Notes under the pieces: generated by a model
Database searches by the model: none
What the model was told of the DNA's origin: nothing
Seen by the model: only the letters and a program-made list of their open reading frames with translations
Shown: positions 25,264 to 35,003 of the stretch, in pieces
Layout of the letters: each line of letters starts with the position of its first letter
Position numbering within the stretch: position 1 is the first letter of the stretch
From: Candidatus Saccharicenans sp.
Lineage (GTDB): Bacteria; Acidobacteriota; Aminicenantia; Aminicenantales; Saccharicenantaceae
Direction of reading: 5' to 3'
Length of the DNA: 64,000 bases
Assembly: GCA_026414545.1 (NCBI GenBank)
Contig: JAOAIU010000001.1
Span: 59,962 to 123,961 of the forward strand
Program-made: the position numbers and the translations under genes

Positions 25264-26580
25264 ATGAAACGATATGATTCCCGGGAAACGGGTTACCTGC
25301 CAGAGCATTTTTATAACATCAAGGCCGACCTGCCTGAGCTACCACCGCCACCTCTCAATCCGCTGACTCGTCAGCCGCTCCGGCCAGAAGAGCTGGAACC
25401 GGTGTTCTGCCGGGGCTTTATCCAGCAGGAGATTTCACTGGAGCGGTTTATACCGATTCCAGGCAGGGTTCTGGAAGCCTATGCCCAATACCGGCCCACC
25501 CCTCTGGTTTACGCCTCGGGCCTGAGAAAATACCTTGATACTCCGGCCAGAATTTTTTACAAATACGAGGGAGTGGGGCCGGCCGGAAGCCATAAGACCA
25601 ATACCGCCCTGATGCAGGCCTACCTAGCCAGTCAGGAAGGAATTGAAACCTTAACCACCGAGACCGGGGCCGGGCAATGGGGTTCAGCCCTGGCCTATGC
25701 CTGCAGCCAGTTCGGCCTTCAAGCCAGGGTGTTCATGGTCAGGTCCAGCTACAGGCAGAAACCTGGCCGCCGGATAATGATCCAGCTTTTTGGGGGCCAG
25801 GTCGAGGAAAGTCCCGGCCCATCCACAGCCTCCGGCCGAAAATATTACCAGGAGAACCCTGAGCATCCAGGCAGCCTTGGTATCGCCATTTCAGAGGCGG
25901 TGGAAGCTGCCATCAGCCAGCCCGCCACCAGGTATTCTCTGGGGTCGGTGCTGGACGCCGTGCTCATGCACCAGACGATCATCGGGTTGGAAGCCATCAA
26001 GCAGTGCCAGGAATTCGGCCTGGAGCCGGACCTGGTCATCGGCTGTGTCGGCGGCGGCTCCAATTTTGCCGGATTGTGTTTTCCTTTCATGACCAAGAGA
26101 CTCCAGGGAAAAAACGGCCAGCGGTTCATCGCGGTTGAGCCTGAGGCCTGCCCTTCCCTGACAGCGGGACGGCTTCAGTATGACCACGGCGACTCGGTCG
26201 GCCTTACTCCCCTGCTTTACATGCATAGCCTGGGAAAAGATTTCGTTCCCCCACCGATCCATGCCGGTGGCCTGCGCTACCACGGAATGGCCCCTCTGGT
26301 CAGCCACCTGGTCAGGATGGGGCTGGTTGAAGCCCGGGCTTATTCCCAGAAACAGATTTTCGCCGCGGCCGAAATTTTCCTGAAGACCGAAGGCATCCTG
26401 CCGGCGCCAGAATCGGCCCATGCCATTGCCGCGGTCATCGACGAGGCCCTGGAAGCCAGAAAATCAAAGAAGGAGCTCCACATCCTGTTCAACCTATCGG
26501 GTCACGGCTTCCTGGATATCAATGCCTACGATCAAAACGGAAGGAAATTTCAGCCAGGCGACCCGGCTCCCGCTCGCTGA
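25264..26580 (+). CDS. trpB: Tryptophan synthase beta chain, TrpB2 type
   Basis: PLP enzyme joining indole and serine to make tryptophan. 438 residues, longer than TrpB1 and with the TrpB2-type N-terminus (about 60 extra residues) and GPAGSHKTNTA, where Lys111 is the PLP lysine; the phosphate-binding loop is CVGGGSNFAG. TrpB2 enzymes usually work without a tight TrpA partner and are thought to salvage free indole. No trpA is nearby. Strong AGGAGGA ribosome site. Convergent with the downstream PLC-like gene; tryptophanase, which makes indole, lies 1.3 kb further on. Confidence 0.93.
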   Translation: MKRYDSRETGYLPEHFYNIKADLPELPPPPLNPLTRQPLRPEELEPVFCRGFIQQEISLERFIPIPGRVLEAYAQYRPTPLVYASGLRKYLDTPARIFYKYEGVGPAGSHKTNTALMQAYLASQEGIETLTTETGAGQWGSALAYACSQFGLQARVFMVRSSYRQKPGRRIMIQLFGGQVEESPGPSTASGRKYYQENPEHPGSLGIAISEAVEAAISQPATRYSLGSVLDAVLMHQTIIGLEAIKQCQEFGLEPDLVIGCVGGGSNFAGLCFPFMTKRLQGKNGQRFIAVEPEACPSLTAGRLQYDHGDSVGLTPLLYMHSLGKDFVPPPIHAGGLRYHGMAPLVSHLVRMGLVEARAYSQKQIFAAAEIFLKTEGILPAPESAHAIAAVIDEALEARKSKKELHILFNLSGHGFLDINAYDQNGRKFQPGDPAPAR

Positions 26581-26634
26581 GCGGCGCAATTGGTAATACG
26601 AGCATGGGTCACGATTGGAATAATAGAAAAGCAA

Positions 26635-26655
26635 GGGGAGAGGTAATCTCTCCCC
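26635..26655. terminator. Hairpin terminator between convergent trpB2 and PLC-like gene
   Basis: Perfect 8-bp stem GGGGAGAG-GTAAT-CTCTCCCC. On the minus strand it is followed by a T-rich stretch (TTGCTTTTCTATT), so it best serves the minus-strand gene ending at 26680; on the plus strand no T run follows. Confidence 0.6.
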
Positions 26656-26679
26656 TCCTGGCTATCTCTCTTAAGGCCG

Positions 26680-27654
26680 TCAGTATCTGATATTCCGGCT
26701 GCGCATTTCCAGCCTGACCTTTTCTATGGTCTTTCTAATTTCATTCACATAATCTGGGGCGCAGAGCTGGATCGACTTTTTCAGACCGTACTCGGCAAAT
26801 TCAGTTGCCTGGTCCAGCGGGATTTCAACCCCGGCCACTTTTTTCAGGAAAACAACCCCCGATTGGGCCAGGGACTCGGCCAGGCCCTTCAAGGCCCTGA
26901 GCTCGGGCAGGATTAAAATGGCCCCGTACTGAATCATGAACCTCCGAAACAGGGCTTCGTTCTCCCGGATGGCTGAATTGTATTCTGGATTATCGAGGGC
27001 AGAAATCAGCAGATTCTGAAAACTCCGGTCCCTGAGCACGGCCGCGGCAATTATATCTTCTCCTACCCTGGCATCGACCTTTTTAATAATCAGGTCCCCG
27101 GCCGATTCCACCAGGTTATGGCAGAGCTCGAGACGCAGGCGGAATTGCTCGGGATTGGCGTTGAACAGGCCGAGCGACTCAAAATAACTGTTCATGGTCG
27201 GGTCGGAGTTCAGGGCCAGCGCCTTGATGATAACGTAACCCGGTTCGATTTCTCCAGGAACCAGCGGAAAATCAGCCGGCGGGGTTATGGTCTGGGCCTG
27301 ATGATGGGCCGTAAAATCGGCGCCCCAGACATCGTTATGGGCTATAAATCCGTAAGCCAGTGCCTTCTGGAAATTACGGTAGGTGGCCTTTTCCCAGATG
27401 GACATAAAACCCTCATTGTTGGGCGTCCCATGGGTAAAGACCCTGAGTACGGGGTCGGCGTACAGGTCAAAATTATAGTTAAAAAGGTCGGGCGCCAGGC
27501 TGCCATAAAGTTCCTGGAAATCGAGGGTCAGGTAATAACGACCGGTCTTCTTGGCTATGAAAGCATGGGTGGCTGAGCCCCAGGAGAAACCGCTGGTGAC
27601 CAGAAACACGGTCATGGCCACAACCAGAAAACCAGAAACTAAGCTTTTCCTCAT
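26680..27654 (-). CDS. Secreted zinc-dependent phospholipase C-like protein
   Basis: 324 residues from the ATG at 27654 (GGAGG six bases before it; the frame is open to 27678). A signal peptide ends near GFS, so cleavage would leave a mature N-terminal tryptophan (WGSATHAFIAKK), as in bacterial zinc phospholipases C where Trp1 and nearby histidines bind zinc. Further candidate ligands are YGSLAPDLF, FTHGTPNNE and GFIAHNDVWGADFTAHH. The rest is helical and diverges from known phospholipases. Catalytic type is likely, substrate unknown. Confidence 0.7.
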   Translation of the reverse strand: MRKSLVSGFLVVAMTVFLVTSGFSWGSATHAFIAKKTGRYYLTLDFQELYGSLAPDLFNYNFDLYADPVLRVFTHGTPNNEGFMSIWEKATYRNFQKALAYGFIAHNDVWGADFTAHHQAQTITPPADFPLVPGEIEPGYVIIKALALNSDPTMNSYFESLGLFNANPEQFRLRLELCHNLVESAGDLIIKKVDARVGEDIIAAAVLRDRSFQNLLISALDNPEYNSAIRENEALFRRFMIQYGAILILPELRALKGLAESLAQSGVVFLKKVAGVEIPLDQATEFAEYGLKKSIQLCAPDYVNEIRKTIEKVRLEMRSRNIRY

Positions 27655-27853
27655 TTTGGCCTCCTTTTCCAGCCTCATATTTCTGGCTTAACCTCCAGGT
27701 TCAGGCTTCATAAGATTTAGACAGCCCGGATAAAGAATTCTTGGGAATTTTTTTGCCCGGCTCATTCCATCGGCTGCCTCAGCCTGGGTCATCCAGGCCA
27801 GGAGAAAACAAGAAAAGAAAACGCAACAGGCAAAAAAGCTGGAAAAATCGGGG

Positions 27854-29236
27854 TCAGACCTCTTCCATCCTGACGGTGAAATGACGGAGGTAGCGAGATT
27901 CTCGCACGATGCGCAGCCCGCGGACTTTTTCCCGATTGCGGTACAGGTCGATGATGGCCTCGGCCACATAATCCAGGTGAGCACTGGTATAAACCCGCCG
28001 GGGAATAGCCAGGCGCACCAGCTCCAGCCTGGGGAAGATTTCCTGGCCCGTTTTCTCGTCCTTCCGGGCGAACATCACCCCGCCGATTTCCACGGCCCTG
28101 ATGCCGGCTTCGCGGTAAAGAGCTACGGTCAGGGCCCAGCCCGGGTACTGGTGTCTGGGAATATGAGGCAGGAACCTGTCGGCCAGCAGGTAGACGGCAT
28201 GGCCGCCCACCGGTTTGAATACCGGCACCCCGGCTTCGTCCAGCAGCTGGCCCAAATAAGCCACCTGATTGACCCGGTATTCAAGGTAATCTTCTTCCAG
28301 AACTTCCTCCAGCCCGCGGGCTATGGCTTCCAGGTCCCGGCCGGCCAGCCCCCCGTAGGTGGGGAAACCCTCGCTCAATATCAACAGGTTTTTCAGCTTT
28401 TCGGCCAGCAGGTCGTCGTCCACGGTCACGAAGCCGCCGATGTTGACCAGGGCATCCTTTTTGGCGCTCATGGTTGCTCCCTGACCGTAAGAAAACATTT
28501 CCTGGGCTATCTCCAGGATTGATTTTTTCTCATATCCCTTTTCTCGTTTCTTGACAAAGTAAGCATTCTCGGCAAAGCGGCAGGCGTCGAAGAAGAGCGG
28601 AATTTTATGCTGCTTGCAGACCTGGCTGACCTCCTTGATGTTCTTGATTGAGACCGGCTGTCCCCCGCCGCTGTTGTTGGTTATGGTCATCATGACCAGC
28701 GGTATTTTCTTGACGCCCTTTTTCTCGATGAATTTCTTCAGTTTATCCACATCCATGTTTCCCTTGAAAGGATGTATGGAATCCGGGTCGTAGGCATCAT
28801 CGATGACCAGGTCAACCGCCCTGGCTCCCCTGACTTCAACGTTGGCCCTGGTGGTATCAAAATGGATGTTGTTGGGAACAAAATCTCCCTTTTTGACCAG
28901 GGCTTCAAACAGTATCCTTTCGGCCGCCCTTCCCTGGTGGGTGGGAATGACATGCTTGAAGCAAAAAATCTCCTTAACCGCAGCCTCCAGATGAAAATAG
29001 TTCCTGGCCCCGGCGTAAGACTCATCGCCAATAAGCAATCCTGACCACTGGTTGTCGCTCATGGCTGAGGTGCCGGAGTCGGTCAGCAGGTCGATGAAAA
29101 CCTTCTCGGCGGGGATGTTGAAGACATTGTATCCGGCCTGCTTCAGGACGTTTTCCCTTTCCCGACGGTCAATCGGTTTTATCCTTTCGACCGTCTTAAT
29201 CCGAAAAGGCTCTACCGGAGCTTTGATTTTGTTCAT
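27854..29236 (-). CDS. tnaA: Tryptophanase (tryptophan indole-lyase)
   Basis: PLP enzyme splitting tryptophan to indole, pyruvate and ammonia. 460 residues, with the family start (EPFRIKTVERI), THQGRAAE, the PLP lysine in MSAKKD (about Lys260) and the conserved end. It is distinguished from tyrosine phenol-lyase by Asp127 in HFDTT (Thr in the lyase), VEIGG rather than MERG near residue 385, and His452 in LRHFT (Phe in the lyase); all three match tryptophanase. GAGG ribosome site. Close to trpB2, which runs the other way chemically. No TnaC-like leader peptide is seen upstream. The 27655-27853 gap downstream holds nothing recognised. Confidence 0.92.
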   Translation of the reverse strand: MNKIKAPVEPFRIKTVERIKPIDRRERENVLKQAGYNVFNIPAEKVFIDLLTDSGTSAMSDNQWSGLLIGDESYAGARNYFHLEAAVKEIFCFKHVIPTHQGRAAERILFEALVKKGDFVPNNIHFDTTRANVEVRGARAVDLVIDDAYDPDSIHPFKGNMDVDKLKKFIEKKGVKKIPLVMMTITNNSGGGQPVSIKNIKEVSQVCKQHKIPLFFDACRFAENAYFVKKREKGYEKKSILEIAQEMFSYGQGATMSAKKDALVNIGGFVTVDDDLLAEKLKNLLILSEGFPTYGGLAGRDLEAIARGLEEVLEEDYLEYRVNQVAYLGQLLDEAGVPVFKPVGGHAVYLLADRFLPHIPRHQYPGWALTVALYREAGIRAVEIGGVMFARKDEKTGQEIFPRLELVRLAIPRRVYTSAHLDYVAEAIIDLYRNREKVRGLRIVRESRYLRHFTVRMEEV

Positions 29237-29278
29237 GTCATTACCTCTTTTCGCCGCCGATTAAAAAAACATAGAGAT

Positions 29279-29287
29279 ATCATACCA
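29279..29287 (-). promoter_or_regulatory. Possible extended -10 promoter for tnaA
   Basis: TGGTATGAT on the minus strand (extended -10 TGN plus TATGAT), about 40 bases upstream of the tnaA ATG. No -35 match is evident, and the element lies just past the stop of the PfkB gene. Confidence 0.35.
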
Positions 29288-29306
29288 AATTATCTCTCTT
29301 TTGCGC

Positions 29307-30206
29307 TCAAAAGGCACACAACCGGCGGAACTGGTGATACCTGTTGATGATATCCAGCTGGCTGGCCGCCAGCAACCCCTCAACCCCGAAATCTTCGATC
29401 ACCAGGGAAGCCACCAGGTTGCCGTAGACAGCCGCTTTCCGCAATTCCCGCTGGCTAAAACGTCCCGTGCTGTCCAGGTACCCCAGGAAAGCGCCGGCAA
29501 AGGCGTCGCCGGCTCCGGTCGGGTCCACCACCCGTTCGCAGGGATTGGCCACTACCCCGAACACAAAATTCTTGCCGAACAGCATAGCCCCGTGCTCACC
29601 TTTCTTGACCACGACCACCTTGGGCCCGGCGGCCTGGAGCTGGCGTCCGGCCCGAACCAGATTCAGCTCTCTGGCTATTAGCCGGCATTCCTCATCGTTA
29701 ACAAAAAGCACGTCTACTTTCTGAATGGCCCGGAGCAGAGCTTCGGGCTTGTTGTCAATCCAGTAGCGGATGGTGTCCATGGCCAGCAGCCTGACTCCGC
29801 TCAGCTGGCCAAGGATGAAATCATGGCTCTCCGGGTCCAGGTTTGACAGGAAGACCAGGTCAGCTTTCCGGAAACTCTCAGGGAGGACGGGCTTAAAATC
29901 CCGCAGGACATTCAGTTCTGTCTTCAACGTTGTCCTGACATTCGGGTCCTGGTCATAACGCCCGTGCCAGTGAAAGGTCCTGCCTTTTTTAATTTTGAGC
30001 CCGGACAGGTCTATTTTCCGGGAACGCAGCCTGTCCAGAAACCTGCGGGGAAAATCCCGACCAACCACCGAAACCAGGCCTGGCCGGGTGAAGAAACTGG
30101 CGGCCAGAGCGGCATAGGTGCCCGAGCCGCCGATTATCCGATCCCGCCGGCCAGAGGGAGTTTCGATGGTGTCAAAAGCGACCGAACCGATGATGATAAG
30201 GCTCAC
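29307..30206 (-). CDS. PfkB/ribokinase-family sugar or nucleoside kinase
   Basis: 299 residues. N-terminal GSVAFDTIET and GGSGTYAALAASFF substrate region, and the C-terminal signature DPTGAGDAFAGAFLG with the catalytic Asp and anion hole. The chain lacks sequence marking it as ribokinase or fructokinase. Its start is 11 bases after the stop of MTA phosphorylase, so it may phosphorylate a nucleoside or a sugar from that salvage route; this is inference. Confidence 0.88.
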   Translation of the reverse strand: MSLIIIGSVAFDTIETPSGRRDRIIGGSGTYAALAASFFTRPGLVSVVGRDFPRRFLDRLRSRKIDLSGLKIKKGRTFHWHGRYDQDPNVRTTLKTELNVLRDFKPVLPESFRKADLVFLSNLDPESHDFILGQLSGVRLLAMDTIRYWIDNKPEALLRAIQKVDVLFVNDEECRLIARELNLVRAGRQLQAAGPKVVVVKKGEHGAMLFGKNFVFGVVANPCERVVDPTGAGDAFAGAFLGYLDSTGRFSQRELRKAAVYGNLVASLVIEDFGVEGLLAASQLDIINRYHQFRRLCAF

Positions 30207-30217
30207 CGGCTTCCTTT

Positions 30218-31102
30218 CTATTTGCTAATGTACTTAGAGATGAGCGGAGCCAGCTTCTCAACGGTTTCTTGATTCCAGGCCTCCGGACTGGTGACGATAG
30301 CATTCTGCAGGGCCTGACGACAGAGGCAGCCCTGCTCCTGGAGCCGATTGATGGTGGAAACGGCTTGCTTGATTACAGCCTTGGCATGTTCGATATTATA
30401 CCGAAGGTTTTCCAATACCAGTTCTACACTGACCGACTCCTCGTCGTCCTTCCAGACATCATAATCGGTAACCAGGTTCATGGTGACGTAGCAGATTTCC
30501 GCTTCCCGGGCCAGCTTGGCTTCGGTGGCGGCCGTCATGCCGATGACGTCGGCCTGCCACTGCCTGTATATCCTGGACTCGGCCCTGGTGGAGAAGGCCG
30601 GACCCTCGATGCAGACATAGGTGCCGCGGGGATGGACTGATAATCCAAGCCCCCTGGCCACTTCAAACAGGTGGCCAGAAAGCACCGGGCAGACCGGCTC
30701 GGCGAAACTGATATGACCTACCAATCCCTGCCCGAAAAAGGTGTTCGGCCGGTGGGTCCGGTCAAAAAACTGGTCGGCCAGGACAATATCGCGGGGCCTG
30801 ATTTCTTCCCGGAGAGAACCGACCGAGTTGACCGAAATCAGCCTCTCCACTCCCAGCAGCTTGAAACCGAAGATGTTGGCCCGATAATTCACCTCAGCCG
30901 GAAGCAAGCGGTGGCCGCGGCCATGGCGGCTCAGAAAGGCCACCGCCACCCCTTCCAGCTCACCCAGGATATAGCTATCCGAAGGCCGGCCAAAAGGAGT
31001 GTCCAGTTCCAGGGTGGTGATGTTTTTAAGTCCTTCTATTTGATACAGGCCGGTGCCTCCCAGGATACCGACCTTGACCGAAGGAAGGTCTGGCTTGACC
31101 AT
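30218..31102 (-). CDS. mtnP: S-methyl-5'-thioadenosine phosphorylase
   Basis: Splits 5'-methylthioadenosine with phosphate into adenine and methylthioribose-1-phosphate, recycling the by-product of polyamine synthesis. 294 residues with the family start VGILGGTGLY, phosphate-binding FLSRHGRGH, NSVGSL, EGPAFSTRAE, and GMTAATEAKLA with VTDYDVW. AGAGGTGA ribosome site. A related purine nucleoside phosphorylase is possible, but the TAATEA stretch favours MTA. Confidence 0.9.
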   Translation of the reverse strand: MVKPDLPSVKVGILGGTGLYQIEGLKNITTLELDTPFGRPSDSYILGELEGVAVAFLSRHGRGHRLLPAEVNYRANIFGFKLLGVERLISVNSVGSLREEIRPRDIVLADQFFDRTHRPNTFFGQGLVGHISFAEPVCPVLSGHLFEVARGLGLSVHPRGTYVCIEGPAFSTRAESRIYRQWQADVIGMTAATEAKLAREAEICYVTMNLVTDYDVWKDDEESVSVELVLENLRYNIEHAKAVIKQAVSTINRLQEQGCLCRQALQNAIVTSPEAWNQETVEKLAPLISKYISK

Positions 31103-31123
31103 AACTCACCTCTTGAAGCTATT

Positions 31124-31153
31124 GATATATAATTTATCCAAGCTGCCCGTCAA
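31124..31153 (-). promoter_or_regulatory. Promoter for mtnP-pfkB
   Basis: TTGACG (31153-31148) and an AT-rich -10 region, ATATAT/TATATC (31130-31124), spaced 17-18 bases on the minus strand, about 22 bases before the mtnP ATG. Confidence 0.5.
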
Positions 31154-31270
31154 GACTGGCTTGAAATTATAAACCAGCTGCCGGAATTTGGAAAGCAATT
31201 TCTGTCGGGTCTTTGATTTTTGAGTGAAAAACAGCTATTCTTTTATCAAATTTGCTCAGGGCTGGTGAGA

Positions 31271-32431
31271 ATGAAATTTATCTATTTTGATTGCTCGGCC
31301 GGGGCCAGTGGCGACATGATCCTGGCCTCGTTGCTGTCCCTGGGGGTTCCACTGAAAGAATTCCAGCAGGCTATCAAACGGCTGAAACTCAAGGTGGAAG
31401 TCCGGGTCCGAAAGGCCACCTCTAACGGCTTTTCTGGACTCCAGCTTGAAGTCACAGTTCCCCGGGTCTCCCCGAGTCGAACCTTTTCCGAGGTGGCAGG
31501 AATCATTTCCCGCTCGGAGCTGGAGCCAGAAGTAAAAGAGAACGCCCTTAAAATATTTAAGCGCCTGTTTGAAGCAGAAAGCCGGGTCCATGGTCGGAGC
31601 TTCCGAACCGCACACCTTCATGAAGCAGCAGCTGACGACGCTCTGGTGGACATAGTCGGAACCTGCTGGTTGTTGCGGAAGCTGCAGGTGACCGAGGTCT
31701 ACTTTTCCCCGGTCAACCTGGGCAGCGGTTTCGTAGAAACCAGTCATGGCCGCCTGCCGGTGCCGCCCCCGGCCGTGGGTGAATTGATGCGCGGCTGCCC
31801 GGTCTACAGCAGCCCGGAACCGGTGGAGCTGCTGACTCCAACCGGAGCGGCCATCCTGACTACGCTCGGCCGTTGCCTGAGTTCCTGGCCCGAACTGACC
31901 TACGAAAAAATTGGCTATGGACTCGGACACCGGAAACTCAGCTTGCAGCCCAACTTCCTCCGTGCCTTCTATGGAGAGCGGGAGCTCTTCCAACCGGCCA
32001 GGAAAGTCCAGGTGGTCGAGGCTACCATCGACGACGCTTCTCCTCAGCTCCTGGGGAGTTTTATCAACCGGGTGCTGGAACTCGGAGCCCTGGAAGCCTA
32101 CCTCACCCCGATTGTCATGAAAAAAAATCGTCTGGGCAGCAAATTGACCGTAATGGCCGAGGTTGATAAAATAGACAGGCTGATCGAAGCTATCTTCCGG
32201 GAAACCACCACCATCGGGCTGAGATATTATCCGGTTGAACGCAGAACCCTGAGAAGAGAAATCAGGGAAGTTCGGTTACATGGCCAGAAAATTAGGGTAA
32301 AAGTCAGCTACTACGGAGAAGAGGCGGTTAATTTCCAGCCCGAATACGAGGATTGCCTGAAGCTGGCAGAAAAACTGAACCTGCCCTTAAAACAGGTCAT
32401 CACCGAGGTGATAAAGAATTTTAAGGTCTGA
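31271..32431 (+). CDS. larC: Nickel-pincer cofactor synthesis protein LarC
   Basis: Inserts nickel into the pyridinium-3,5-bisthiocarboxylate mononucleotide (NPN) cofactor. 386 residues from the ATG at 31271 ([16 protein letters not shown] is the family start; the frame is open to 31220). Contains the [16 protein letters not shown] region with a histidine and acid cluster, TPTGAA, and C-terminal [15 protein letters not shown]. In some bacteria larC is split by a programmed frameshift; here both halves form one uninterrupted frame. LarA, LarB and LarE are not in this window. Eight bases upstream of folE. Confidence 0.92.
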   Translation: MKFIYFDCSAGASGDMILASLLSLGVPLKEFQQAIKRLKLKVEVRVRKATSNGFSGLQLEVTVPRVSPSRTFSEVAGIISRSELEPEVKENALKIFKRLFEAESRVHGRSFRTAHLHEAAADDALVDIVGTCWLLRKLQVTEVYFSPVNLGSGFVETSHGRLPVPPPAVGELMRGCPVYSSPEPVELLTPTGAAILTTLGRCLSSWPELTYEKIGYGLGHRKLSLQPNFLRAFYGERELFQPARKVQVVEATIDDASPQLLGSFINRVLELGALEAYLTPIVMKKNRLGSKLTVMAEVDKIDRLIEAIFRETTTIGLRYYPVERRTLRREIREVRLHGQKIRVKVSYYGEEAVNFQPEYEDCLKLAEKLNLPLKQVITEVIKNFKV

Positions 32432-32438
32432 GGATAAC

Positions 32439-33059
32439 ATGGCCAGGAATAACAGAAAACGTTACCAGGTCAAAAAAATGGACCTGAAAAGAATCGAACA
32501 GGGTGTCCGGCTGCTGATCGAAGGCATCGGCGAAGACCCGGACCGACCCGGTCTGAAGGGCACCCCCGGAAGGGTGGCCAGGATGATGGAGGATATTCTG
32601 GGTGGAACCCAGATCGACCCCCAGGAAGACCTGGAAGTTTTCCAGGACGAACGACATGACGAACTGGTTCTCATCAGGAACATTCCCCTCTATTCTTTCT
32701 GTGAACATCACCTGCTTCCTTTTGCCGGCGTGGCTCATGTAGCCTATATCCCAAAAGAAGGCCGGATCATTGGCCTGAGTAAGATCGCCAGGCTGGTGGA
32801 TACCCTGGCCCGGAGGCTGCAGGTTCAGGAGCGGCTGACCAAACAGGTGGCCGATATCCTGAACGCCACACTGAATCCCCTGGGCGTCATGGTGGTCATC
32901 GAGGCTGAACATCTCTGTATGTCGATGCGCGGCGTAAAAAAGCCCAAGGCCATTACGGTGACTTCAGCCGTCCGGGGTTCTTTCCGCAACAACCCGGCCA
33001 CCCGGACCGAAGCCATGATGCTCATCAAGGGAGGTATTCCAGGTGGAAGAGAAGTCTAA
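32439..33059 (+). CDS. folE: GTP cyclohydrolase I
   Basis: Converts GTP to 7,8-dihydroneopterin triphosphate for folate or pterin synthesis. 206 residues with zinc ligands Cys88 and His91 ([10 protein letters not shown]) and Cys160 ([10 protein letters not shown]), plus GLSKIARLV and [18 protein letters not shown] ribosome site. It overlaps the metG start by 17 bases. Confidence 0.95.
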   Translation: MARNNRKRYQVKKMDLKRIEQGVRLLIEGIGEDPDRPGLKGTPGRVARMMEDILGGTQIDPQEDLEVFQDERHDELVLIRNIPLYSFCEHHLLPFAGVAHVAYIPKEGRIIGLSKIARLVDTLARRLQVQERLTKQVADILNATLNPLGVMVVIEAEHLCMSMRGVKKPKAITVTSAVRGSFRNNPATRTEAMMLIKGGIPGGREV

Positions 33060-34989
33060 AAACACATTCTATGTGACCACACCCATCTACTACGTCAACG
33101 ATGTCCCCCACATCGGGCACGCCTACACCACCATCATCGCCGACGCCCTGGCCAGGTACCAGCGCCTCTGCGGCAAGAAAGTATATTTCCTGACCGGAAC
33201 TGACGAACACGGGCAGAAAATAGAAAAGGCCGCGGCCGAAAAAGGTCTCGGGCCAAAAGAGCTGGCCGACCGGGTGGTGGTCAGGTTCAAGGAACTCTGG
33301 CAGAAACTCAACATCTCTTATGATTATTTCATCCGGACAACGGAAGAGTTCCACGAAAAGGGCGTGCAGAAGATATTCAAACAGCTTCTGGACAAGGGCG
33401 ATATCTACAAGGGAACTTACCAGGGCTGGTACTGCGTTTCCGAGGAGAACTTTCTCTCCGAGGACGTGCCGTTAGAACCCGAGGGATACAAGCTTTGCCC
33501 GGATTGTGGCCGAAAGGCGATGCTGCTGGAGGAAGAAAGCTATTTCTTCCGACTGTCTGCCTATCAGCAACCGCTGCTGGATTTCTATGAAGCCAACCCC
33601 CGGTTTGTCCGGCCGCAGAGCCGGATGAATGAGGTGGTCAGCTTTGTCCGGCAGGGGCTCAAGGACCTGAGCATCACCCGGACCACCGTCCGCTGGGGAA
33701 TTCCTGTGCCCGGGGACCCGAAGCATACCATCTACGTCTGGTTTGATGCCCTTCACAATTACGTGACCGGAGCCGGCTTCGACTGGAACCCAGAGCTTTT
33801 CAGGACGTTCTGGCCGGCGGATGTCCACCTGATCGGCAAAGACATCCTTCGTTTTCACGCCATCTTCTGGCCGGCTTTTCTCATGGCCGCTGGTTTTCCC
33901 CTGCCCAGCACCGTCTTCGGACACGGCTGGTGGCTGAAGGACGAAACCAAGATGTCCAAGTCACGGGGCAATGTCCTGGACCCCTACCTTATCCTGGAAA
34001 AGGTCGGGCCCGACGCCCTGCGCTATTTTCTGCTAAGAGAAGTCCCCGTGGGACTGGACGGCAGTTTTTCCCACGAGGGGTTTGTCCAGAGAATAAACTC
34101 CGACCTGGCTAACGACCTGGGAAACCTGGTGCAGAGAACTCTGACCATGGTCTTCAATTATTTCGGCGGTAAGATTCCGCTGCCCGGAAAAGAAAATGAA
34201 GCCGACTGCCAGCTGAGCGACGCCTTCAGGGAAACTGCAGAACGAGTCTTTGCCCACTACGACGATTATGCCCTCAACCGCGCCCTGGAAGAAATCTGGG
34301 TTTTCCTTAACCTCACCAATAAATACCTGGCCAACCAGGAACCATGGAAAATCGCCCGGCAACCAGAGGCACGGGACCGGCTGGCCAGGGTCCTCTATCA
34401 GGCCCTCTGCGCCGTGCGGGGCTGTAGCTATCTTATCTACCCGGTCATGCCGGAGACGGCCGAAAAAATCTGGAATTTTATTGGAGAAAAAAGAAAGCCG
34501 GGTCAGGTTCCGAAGACCGCCCTTGATTTCTACGACCTGACCGTCGGGACTGAAATCAACAAACCGGAAGCTCTCTTTCCCCGGATAGACCTGCAGGATT
34601 TTATCGGGGAAATGGAAAAACCAAAAGCTGTCTCGGAAACTGCTTCCAGACCGGAGGTAAAAATGGAGCACATCACTTACGAAGAATTCAAGAAGATGGA
34701 TCTGCGGGTGGCCAAAGTCCTGACCGCCGAAAGGGTCCCCGGGACCACTAAGCTACTCAAGCTGCAGATTGACCTGGGCACCGAAAAGAGGCAGATAGTG
34801 GCCGGGGTGGCTGAGACTTATTCCCCAGAAGAACTGGTGGGAAAAGAGTTCATCGTCATCGCCAACCTTCAGCCGGCGGTCATTCGGGGAGTGGAATCCA
34901 GGGGAATGTTGCTGGCGGCTGAAGTTGAGGGCAAAGCGACCATACCCTTTTTTGACCGCGAGCTTCCTCCCGGGACCAAGGTGAAGTAG
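33043..34989 (+). CDS. metG: Methionyl-tRNA synthetase, GTG start
   Basis: Charges tRNA-Met. 648 residues from GTG at 33043, which has GGGAGG eight bases upstream and lies inside folE in another frame. HIGH motif at residues 23-26 (PHIGHAYTT), a CxxC knuckle (CPDCGRKAM), the KMSKS loop near 303-307 and the MMAG-type C-terminus end in a tRNA-binding OB domain (about 545-648, from [17 protein letters not shown]). Class with a single CxxC knuckle (Thermus-like). Convergent with the tsaC gene. Confidence 0.95.
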   Translation: MEEKSKNTFYVTTPIYYVNDVPHIGHAYTTIIADALARYQRLCGKKVYFLTGTDEHGQKIEKAAAEKGLGPKELADRVVVRFKELWQKLNISYDYFIRTTEEFHEKGVQKIFKQLLDKGDIYKGTYQGWYCVSEENFLSEDVPLEPEGYKLCPDCGRKAMLLEEESYFFRLSAYQQPLLDFYEANPRFVRPQSRMNEVVSFVRQGLKDLSITRTTVRWGIPVPGDPKHTIYVWFDALHNYVTGAGFDWNPELFRTFWPADVHLIGKDILRFHAIFWPAFLMAAGFPLPSTVFGHGWWLKDETKMSKSRGNVLDPYLILEKVGPDALRYFLLREVPVGLDGSFSHEGFVQRINSDLANDLGNLVQRTLTMVFNYFGGKIPLPGKENEADCQLSDAFRETAERVFAHYDDYALNRALEEIWVFLNLTNKYLANQEPWKIARQPEARDRLARVLYQALCAVRGCSYLIYPVMPETAEKIWNFIGEKRKPGQVPKTALDFYDLTVGTEINKPEALFPRIDLQDFIGEMEKPKAVSETASRPEVKMEHITYEEFKKMDLRVAKVLTAERVPGTTKLLKLQIDLGTEKRQIVAGVAETYSPEELVGKEFIVIANLQPAVIRGVESRGMLLAAEVEGKATIPFFDRELPPGTKVK

Positions 34990-35003
34990 GACTCAACCTG
35001 GTC

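Noticed and set aside
27688..27984. Possible small cysteine-rich protein, minus strand
   Set aside because: Its first half overlaps the end of tnaA in another frame and it has no ribosome site; translation shows no family.
29237..29306. TnaC-like leader peptide for tryptophanase
   Set aside because: No short Trp-containing frame fits between the candidate promoter and tnaA.
31271..32431. Programmed frameshift in larC as in some lactobacilli
   Set aside because: The gene reads through in one frame from start to stop; no shift is needed.
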